Shown piece by piece: positions 26,338-33,940 of a DNA stretch of 33,940 nucleotides; positions within the stretch are counted from its first letter, which is position 1, and each line of letters starts with the position of its first letter. The stretch spans positions 1 through 33,940 of the forward strand of contig CAJWVP010000002.1 in NCBI GenBank assembly GCA_913048145.1, given 5' to 3'. The notes beneath the pieces were generated by a model, which was not told the origin of the DNA, ran no database searches, and was given only the letters and a program-made list of their open reading frames with translations. Source of the DNA: an uncultured Rhodospirillaceae bacterium. Lineage in GTDB: Bacteria > Pseudomonadota > Alphaproteobacteria > Rhodospirillales > Casp-alpha2. The position numbers were made by a program, and so were the translations under genes.

Positions 26338-27207
26338 TCAACCTGTCTTCGCCGTTTCCCAGTTCTCAGCCTCGTCCGTATAGGAGCCTTCGTCAAAAGA
26401 TCGCTCATTGTCCCAGATGTTCTTCGGCAAAGGCAGGCCCACCAGGTCGTCGTTGCTGATCGGAACGTTCGGTTCTATTCCCAGCTTTTCGCGAAGCATT
26501 AACATGATTTGACGGGTGTGCTGGCCGGAGTGCCAGCCCGTGCGCTCAAGGACCTCATGCAGGGACACTTCGCCATAGTAGACCTTGCCCGGTTGCGTGA
26601 AGTCCGTAGCGGCGCCGTCCCGCGTCCACCATTCGGCAAAGCGCGCGCGCGTGTCACGGCCGTAGGCCAACAGGTCCGCTTTCGTGGTCATATCGTCAGG
26701 CAAGATTGATTTCAGGGCTTCATATGTGTAGGGCGCGTCGTGTTCTACCCGGTCCAAGAAGACCTTTGGGATATCAAACACATGATAGGCCAATTGCCGA
26801 TAAGACCGCGGCCGGCCCGGCAAGATCACGTCCAATTGGTCGTCCGGAATTTGTTCCAAATAGCGCGCCGCGCCGTCCAGGATCATCAGTACCTTGTCCT
26901 TGAGAGCCTCTGGCGCCAGCATTTGCTGCCCGCCGTAGTCGAAGCCGGCGACCGCGGCGACGTCACGGAATACGGCGCCGTTGGCCCACACGGTCCCACG
27001 CGCCGCGATGGGCACCATGCGCACGCCAAGCTCTTGCAGCTCGGCGAACCCCGCATCGTCCTCCAAAACATTGACGGATTCGAAGGGCACCCCGTGCTCT
27101 AGTACGAACTCCTTCATTTTCAGGCAGCTCGAACAGCCAGGTTGCCAATAGAGCTTCAGCGGCAAGGCTAGGTTCTCCGGCGTTCCAGCGCCTTCCAGTT
27201 GGCTCAT
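26338..27207 (-). CDS. Glutaredoxin-like domain fused to DinB-like (DinB/YfiT superfamily) domain
   Basis: N-terminal LKLYWQPGCSSCLKMKEFVLEHGVPFESVNV; C-terminal YHVFDIPKVFLDRVEHD and EVLERTGWHSGQHTRQIMLML (DinB-type His positions). Confidence 0.75.
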   Translation of the reverse strand: MSQLEGAGTPENLALPLKLYWQPGCSSCLKMKEFVLEHGVPFESVNVLEDDAGFAELQELGVRMVPIAARGTVWANGAVFRDVAAVAGFDYGGQQMLAPEALKDKVLMILDGAARYLEQIPDDQLDVILPGRPRSYRQLAYHVFDIPKVFLDRVEHDAPYTYEALKSILPDDMTTKADLLAYGRDTRARFAEWWTRDGAATDFTQPGKVYYGEVSLHEVLERTGWHSGQHTRQIMLMLREKLGIEPNVPISNDDLVGLPLPKNIWDNERSFDEGSYTDEAENWETAKTG

Positions 27208-27282
27208 GGCGTTCTCCTCAACGTACAGATACCAAGGTCACAAGTTTCTTTCAATTTTAGGAATACGGCAACCTTAGGTGTT

Positions 27283-29934
27283 TCACGCGGCGTCAGCGCG
27301 AAAGCGCCTGGCCACGAAGGGCATTACGCCGCCCGCCCGGAACCAGGCGATTTCGCGGAGCGTGTCCAGGCGCGCCGTAAGTGTTGTTTCCACGGTCAAG
27401 GCGTCCGGCCGGGTGAACCGAGCGACCACGTCCTGGTGCACGTCTAACTCTCCGCTAAGACCCAACAGGTCGACCGTCTCCCGCCCGTCCAGACCCAGAG
27501 TTGTAAGGCTCACGCCGTCTGGGAACTGCAGGGGCAATAAGCCCATTCCGATTAGGTTGGAGCGGTGAATGCGCTCAAACCCCTCGGCGATGATGGCTCG
27601 TACGCCCAACAGGTGCGGGCCCCGAGCTGCCCAGTCTCGTGATGAGCCGGTGCCGTATTCTCGTCCCGCGATGACGATCAATGGCCGGCTTTCGGCGGCA
27701 TAGCGTTCGTGGGCGGCGAAGATGGTCATGACGTCGCCAGACGGCTGATGCTGGGTCCAGCCGCCACGGCGGTCCGGCGTCATCGCGTTCTGGATGTGCG
27801 GATTGTTGAAGATACCGCGCAGCATCACCTCATGGTGTGAACGGCGTTGCAGAAAGCCACTGAAATCCGACGCCGGAACCCCGCGTTCAGCCAGCCAATC
27901 TCCGGCTACGCTGCCTTCTAAGATGCGACTGCCGGGGGAGATGTGGTCCGTGGTCACGCTGTCCCCTAATAGAGCCAGGATCGCTGCGCCGTGGATATCG
28001 GGCATGGGGTCCTGATCGTGGGCGGTGTCCAGGAACGGTGGCCTTGAAATGTAGGTGCTGTCCGGGGCCCAGTCGAAGGTGCTCCCATCGCCCGCATCAA
28101 TTCCGTCCCAAAGTTCGTCACCCTCTGTAATATCGGCATATCGGGCGACAAACACGTCGCGGGTGACATGGCGAGCCACGGCGTCGGTGATCTCATGCGC
28201 CGTGGGCCAGATATCGCGTAGGTAAACGGCGTTGCCGTCACTGTCTTTGCCCAGGGGTTCGGTCGTGATGTCCGCGACCATGGTACCCAATAGAGCATAC
28301 GCGATCACCAGTGGTGGGGACGCGAGGTAGGCCAAACTCACCTGGGGGTGGATGCGGCCCTCGAAGTTACGGTTCCCTGACAGGACGGCGGCCGCATTCA
28401 GTCCGTCTGCGGTGATCTGTTCGGCGATGTCGCCGAATAGGTCGCCCGATCCACCGCAACAGGTCATGCAGCCATAGCCCGTGACGTGAAAGCCCATTGC
28501 CTCCAAAGGTTCCATCAAACCCGCCCCGCTGAGATAGTCGCCGACAGCGCGCGACCCCGGCGACAGGGATGTCTTGACCCAGGGCTTCGGCTTCAGCCCC
28601 CGGGCCCAGGCCTTTGCCGCCAAAAGACCGGCAGCAACCATGACGCTCGGGTTTGAGGTGTTGGTACATGACGTGATCGCCGCGATAACGATATCGCCAT
28701 CTCGTAGTCGGCCCGCACCCGTGTCGGTTGGCGCTTCGCCCACGACCGCTAGAGCGGAGCGGTGAACCTCATGCAATGGCACTTGGCTTTGCGGTAGCTT
28801 CGGGCCCGCTAGGCTGACCTCCACCTGGCTGAGATCGAAAATAATAGCGTCCGTGTAAATCCGCGCCGCATTATCGTCGCGCCATAGGCCCTGGACCTTA
28901 GCATAGGCCTCGACTAGGGGAACCTGGCAATCGCGGCCCGTCAGCCTTAGGAAGTTTAAAGTTTCGTCATCGATGGGAAAGTATCCAACGCTGGCACCAT
29001 ACTCGGGCGCCATGTTGGCCAGCGTTGCCCGTTCCGGCAGGGTCAGATGATCCAGCCCCGGGCCGGTGAATTCCACGAATTTCTGAACGACGCCGTGTTC
29101 CCGAAGCCGCCGGGTCAGCGCTAGGACCAAATCCGTGGTAGTTGTTCCTTCGCGCAACTGGCCCGTCAGACGCACCTCGACCACGTCCGGCAACACCATG
29201 CTCACCGGTTCTCCCAGCATGGCAGACAAGGCCTCGATCGCGCCGACCCCCCAGCCCAATATTCCAAGCGCGTTGATCATGGGCGTGTGGCTGTCGCAGG
29301 CTAGCAGGCTATCGGGGAAGGCAAGAAGACCCAAATCGGCGTGGTCCTCGGACCAAACAACCCGTGACAATGCCTCTAGGTTGATCTGATGACAAATACC
29401 CTTGCCTGGGGGCAGCACGCGCATGTTGTGGAATGCCCCCTGGGCCCATCTCGTGACCCGGTAGCGTTCGCGATTACGGCTGTACTCGGTTTCCATGTTG
29501 CGTTCCACGGCGTCCCGCGCGCCGTGAGCATCGACTGTCACAGAATGATCCATGATGAAATCCACCGGCCGGATAGGGTTTACCGCGTCCGGTTCACCGC
29601 CGATCTTGGCCACGTGCTCACGCATGGCGGCTAAGTCAGTCAACAGGGGAATCCCTGAAACATCGTGCAGCATCAGACGGGTCGGGAAAAAACTGATTTC
29701 GGCCGGATGGGTGGCCGTCTCCGCCCATGCGGCGAATGCCCGAATGGTGTCCGCGGTGACCGTCTCGCCGTCTTCATGGCGAAGGGCGTTCTCGACCAGT
29801 ATTTGAATACAGTAGGGCAGGCGGGCCAGGCCTGTGAGGCCGGCGACCTCGGCGTTAGGTAGGCTGAAATAGGTGTAGGTCTTTGTGCCGACCTTTAGGC
29901 GGTCGCGTGCGTCGAAGCTATTGGGATGGGCCAT
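27283..29934 (-). CDS. acnA: AcnA-family aconitate hydratase, divergent
   Basis: CDSHTPMINALGILGWGVG, SCTNTSNPSVMVAAGL, GYGCMTCCGGSGDL, LSGNRNFEGRIHP, YGTGSSRDWAARGPHLLGVRAIIAEGFERIHRSNLIGMG; ATG at 29934 preferred. Confidence 0.88.
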   Translation of the reverse strand: MAHPNSFDARDRLKVGTKTYTYFSLPNAEVAGLTGLARLPYCIQILVENALRHEDGETVTADTIRAFAAWAETATHPAEISFFPTRLMLHDVSGIPLLTDLAAMREHVAKIGGEPDAVNPIRPVDFIMDHSVTVDAHGARDAVERNMETEYSRNRERYRVTRWAQGAFHNMRVLPPGKGICHQINLEALSRVVWSEDHADLGLLAFPDSLLACDSHTPMINALGILGWGVGAIEALSAMLGEPVSMVLPDVVEVRLTGQLREGTTTTDLVLALTRRLREHGVVQKFVEFTGPGLDHLTLPERATLANMAPEYGASVGYFPIDDETLNFLRLTGRDCQVPLVEAYAKVQGLWRDDNAARIYTDAIIFDLSQVEVSLAGPKLPQSQVPLHEVHRSALAVVGEAPTDTGAGRLRDGDIVIAAITSCTNTSNPSVMVAAGLLAAKAWARGLKPKPWVKTSLSPGSRAVGDYLSGAGLMEPLEAMGFHVTGYGCMTCCGGSGDLFGDIAEQITADGLNAAAVLSGNRNFEGRIHPQVSLAYLASPPLVIAYALLGTMVADITTEPLGKDSDGNAVYLRDIWPTAHEITDAVARHVTRDVFVARYADITEGDELWDGIDAGDGSTFDWAPDSTYISRPPFLDTAHDQDPMPDIHGAAILALLGDSVTTDHISPGSRILEGSVAGDWLAERGVPASDFSGFLQRRSHHEVMLRGIFNNPHIQNAMTPDRRGGWTQHQPSGDVMTIFAAHERYAAESRPLIVIAGREYGTGSSRDWAARGPHLLGVRAIIAEGFERIHRSNLIGMGLLPLQFPDGVSLTTLGLDGRETVDLLGLSGELDVHQDVVARFTRPDALTVETTLTARLDTLREIAWFRAGGVMPFVARRFRADAA

Positions 29935-30128
29935 GTCCGATGCCGACCGCTTGTCCGTTCGTTCTATTTTAATACGCTCCATGTTCTCTTGCGCCCTAGT
30001 GATTGACGCTATTTTTTCAGCCTGCAGGCAGTGTGACAAATGCTACAGGTGCGCGCTAGTGTCGAGAACGCGATCCAGGCACTCCTGCTGCCCTCCGGGT
30101 CGACCCTCTCGGGGCGCCAGCGTGAAGC

Positions 30129-31353
<1,225 letters not shown>

Positions 31354-31527
31354 TGTCTGCTCCCTTTTCGGCCAGTGCGGCTTCACCGAAACCGATGAAG
31401 GCCAGGGTGGTCACGTCGCTGAGGGGAGTGGTTGATGAATCCATGTTGGGCCGCGCTCAGCTTCTCAATGTGCTTCAGAACTTAACATCGTCGCGCCTCG
31501 GAGCGAAATTGATAAGCACAATGGTCA

Positions 31528-31541
31528 ATTAAAAATTTAAT
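31528..31541. repeat. AT-rich palindrome in the divergent ligA/galB intergenic region
   Basis: ATTAAA-AA-TTTAAT perfect 6-bp arms. Confidence 0.4.
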
Positions 31542-31557
31542 AGAGGAGCACCCTAGT

Positions 31558-31581
31558 CCGGCGTGGTCGCCCGGACGCCGG
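31558..31581. repeat. GC-rich inverted repeat in the divergent ligA/galB intergenic region
   Basis: CCGGCGT (31558-31564) / ACGCCGG (31575-31581), 10-nt loop, followed by TTT. Confidence 0.45.
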
Positions 31582-31787
31582 TTTCGTGGCGGGCGCGCAG
31601 GTGGCTTTAGGTTCTGGAAGCATTGCGCGATGATCCGACCTTGATCCCTCTCGTCGGCAGGCATGTGTAGTGCTATAGCTAAAATAACAGTCGGCCGTGT
31701 TTGAAATGAGAAATTGAGCGGCCTCGGAAATAATAGGCGGCTGGACATTCGGGTCGGCGAGCAATTCAATATCTTGAGGGGGCTTCC

Positions 31788-32537
31788 ATGTCGGACAATA
31801 AGGCGGACAATAAAACGGCTTTGGTTATCAGCGCCCACGCGGCCGATTTCGTCTGGCGCTGCGGCGGCGCCATCGCCCTGCACCAGAAACAGGGTTACGA
31901 CGTGACTATCTGCTGCCTGTCCTTCGGGGAGCGTGGGGAGTCCGCGAAGCTCTGGAAGGAAGAGGGGATCACTCTAGAAAAGGTCAAGGTGTCCCGCCAG
32001 ATGGAAGCCGAAAATGCCGCCAAGGCGCTCAACGCCCATGACATCGTATTTTTCGACCAGGGCGACTATCCGCTGCGCATGAATGACGAGGCGAAATTCA
32101 AGCTCGTGGATCTGATCCGTGCTGTTCAGCCCAACTTCATGCTGTCGCATTCCAAGTATGACCCTTACAACACGGACCACATGTACGCTACTGAGGTGGC
32201 CATGGAATGTCGTATGATCGCTCAGGCCTGGGGCCACAACCCCGGCGAGAAGGTCCTGGGGGCGCCGCAGCTCTATCTCTTTGAGCCGCATCAGACCGAA
32301 CAGATGGGGTGGAAGCCGGACGTATTCCTAGACATCACCGACGTCTGGGACAATAAGCGCGCCGCCATCGAATGCATGCAGGGCCAGGAGCACCTTTGGG
32401 ACTTCTACACTAACGTCGCCGAGAACCGCGCCAACCACTTCCGCCGCAACTCCGGTGGTCAGGCCGGTGGTCGCAAGGCGAAGTACGCGGAAGGATTCGA
32501 AAGCATCTACCCGCGCACAGTCGATGAGCTTGAATAG
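31788..32537 (+). CDS. galB: 4-oxalomesaconate hydratase (PIG-L deacetylase-like family)
   Basis: ALVISAHAADFVWRCGGAIALHQKQGYDVTICCLSFGERGES; upstream of galD. Confidence 0.88.
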   Translation: MSDNKADNKTALVISAHAADFVWRCGGAIALHQKQGYDVTICCLSFGERGESAKLWKEEGITLEKVKVSRQMEAENAAKALNAHDIVFFDQGDYPLRMNDEAKFKLVDLIRAVQPNFMLSHSKYDPYNTDHMYATEVAMECRMIAQAWGHNPGEKVLGAPQLYLFEPHQTEQMGWKPDVFLDITDVWDNKRAAIECMQGQEHLWDFYTNVAENRANHFRRNSGGQAGGRKAKYAEGFESIYPRTVDELE

Positions 32538-32540
32538 GCC

Positions 32541-33608
32541 ATGCTAACTAGCCTTGTCTCTGCGCCTTGCATGTGGATGCGGGGTGGCACCTCGAAAGGT
32601 GGATACTTCCTAGCCGATCACCTGCCGGCAGATGAAGCGTCGCGCGACAACTTTCTCCTACGCGTCATGGGCTCGCCCGATCCGCGGCAGATTGACGGCA
32701 TGGGCGGCGCTGATCCGCTGACGTCGAAGGTCGCCGTAGTGAAACCTTCAAGCCGTGGCGGCGTCGATGTGGACTATCTTTTCCTGCAGGTTTTCATCGA
32801 CCAGGCCATTGTCACGGACGTGCAAAACTGCGGTAACATCCTAGCCGGCGTTGGGCCCTTCGCCATCGAACGCGGCATCGTGGACGCCACCGACGGCGTC
32901 ACCCCGGTGACCATCTTCATGGAGAACACAGACCAAGTCGCCATCGTCCGGGTGCCGACGCCCGGGGGCATCTTGGACTACTCAGGCGATGCCCAGATCG
33001 ATGGCGTCCCCGGTACTGCCGGAGCCATTCCCATTACCTTCAAGGATACGGCCGGCTCCACCTGCGGCGCACTCTTGCCGACGGGGAACGCCCTGGATGT
33101 CATCGACGGTGTAGAGGTGACCATGATCGACAATGGTATGCCCGTGGTCGTGATGCGGGCTGCCGACATGGGGATCACGGGCACGGAAACCCGAGAGGAA
33201 CTAGACGCGCATGAGGGCCTAAAGGTGAAGCTGGAGTCCATTCGTCTGCAGGCCGGGCCGATTATGAACCTCGGAGAAGTCACGGAAAAATCCGTGCCTA
33301 AGATGACTATGGTGAGCGTGCCGAGATCGGGTGGGATTATCTCGACACGCACCTTCACACCGCACCGTTGCCATGCCTCCATTGGGGTCTTGGGTGCGGT
33401 CAGCGTCGCTAGCGCGGCTGTTCTTGAAGGCTCGCCTGCGTACGATTTAGCGAACATCCCGGACGGAAAGACAAAAACCATGGCGGTGGAGCATCCCATC
33501 GGCGAAATGACTGTGGTTATGGAAATGGCTGCAAATGGCAATATCGAGAGCGCCGCCATTCTGCGCACGGCCCGTAAGTTGATGGACGGCACCGTATTTG
33601 TCGATTGA
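32541..33608 (+). CDS. galD: 4-oxalomesaconate tautomerase (PrpF/AcnD-accessory family)
   Basis: CMWMRGGTSKGGYFLADHLP, RQIDGMGGADPLTSKVAVV, DVQNCGNILAGVGPFAIE. Confidence 0.9.
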   Translation: MLTSLVSAPCMWMRGGTSKGGYFLADHLPADEASRDNFLLRVMGSPDPRQIDGMGGADPLTSKVAVVKPSSRGGVDVDYLFLQVFIDQAIVTDVQNCGNILAGVGPFAIERGIVDATDGVTPVTIFMENTDQVAIVRVPTPGGILDYSGDAQIDGVPGTAGAIPITFKDTAGSTCGALLPTGNALDVIDGVEVTMIDNGMPVVVMRAADMGITGTETREELDAHEGLKVKLESIRLQAGPIMNLGEVTEKSVPKMTMVSVPRSGGIISTRTFTPHRCHASIGVLGAVSVASAAVLEGSPAYDLANIPDGKTKTMAVEHPIGEMTVVMEMAANGNIESAAILRTARKLMDGTVFVD

Positions 33609-33613
33609 GAGGA

Positions 33614-33940
33614 ATGAGCGTGGATTCAGACTATTTGCCTTTTCATCCAAACCCGTCGAAGCCAACTTATGTCGTGCCGGCGGACGCCGTCGATGCGCAC
33701 TGCCACGTGTTCGGCCCGGCGGCCGAATTCCCTTTCGCGCCAGAACGTAAGTACACTCCCTGTGATGCGTCGAAGCAGCAGCTCTTCGATCTCCGCGATC
33801 ACTTGGGTTTATCGCGCAACGTCATCGTTCAAGCGACCTGCCACGGGAAGAACAACGACGCCATGGTCGATGCCTTGCGTGCCGCCGGCGATTTAACCCG
33901 TGGCGTCGCTATGGTCGGACCGGACATCACCGATGATGGG
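33614..33940 (+). CDS. ligI: 2-pyrone-4,6-dicarboxylate hydrolase (amidohydrolase family), 3' truncated by window end
   Basis: Open frame to window end: MSVDSDYLPFHPNPSKPTYVVPADAVDAHCHVFGPAAEFPFAPERKYTPCDASKQQLFDLRDHLGLSRNVIVQATCHGKNNDAMVDALRAAGDLTRGVAMVGPDITDDG; missing from the ORF track as no stop is present. Confidence 0.85.
   Translation, partial: MSVDSDYLPFHPNPSKPTYVVPADAVDAHCHVFGPAAEFPFAPERKYTPCDASKQQLFDLRDHLGLSRNVIVQATCHGKNNDAMVDALRAAGDLTRGVAMVGPDITDDG

Noticed and set aside
30019-30034. GCCTGCAGGC palindrome between acnA and ligB
   Set aside because: Short GC-rich palindrome expected by chance; no supporting context.

Overview
GC-rich, alphaproteobacterial-looking chromosomal window, read without tools. 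It is mainly catabolic and carries no recognisable tRNA, rRNA, CRISPR array or intact mobile element. From left to right it contains: (1) a 5'-truncated homocysteine S-methyltransferase, a VOC/glyoxalase protein and a conserved hypothetical, with two decayed genes beside it: an MFS transporter with an in-frame stop and an apparent internal deletion, and a C-terminal agmatinase stub; (2) an AraC-MGMT (Ada-like) fusion; (3) a clearly AT-richer five-gene branched-chain-type ABC transporter cassette (SBP, LivH, LivM, LivG, LivF) with a perfect 13-bp terminator-like hairpin after the SBP gene and a tiny ORF just before livH; (4) a CoA-thioester catabolic operon: acyl-CoA dehydrogenase, SCP2-thiolase-like protein, DUF35, CaiB/BaiF CoA-transferase, MaoC, CitE-like lyase, a second CaiB/BaiF CoA-transferase and an SDR; (5) dgoA/dgoK and an MFS exporter; (6) a PhyH dioxygenase, an epoxide hydrolase, an asparaginase-family protein with a changed TD motif, an MhpD-like hydratase, a COG0523/CobW GTPase preceded by a Zur-box-like palindrome, and a glutaredoxin-DinB fusion; (7) a divergent AcnA-family protein beside a protocatechuate 4,5-cleavage locus (ligB, ligA, galB, galD and the start of ligI). 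The best candidate for new biochemistry is the operon at 9.1-16.4 kb. Its thiolase-like protein appears to lack the nucleophilic Cys and is coupled to DUF35, which recalls Ltp2-type retro-aldolases. Two paralogous CoA-transferases flank a MaoC/CitE pair. The divergent aconitase and the asparaginase-like protein are secondary candidates.
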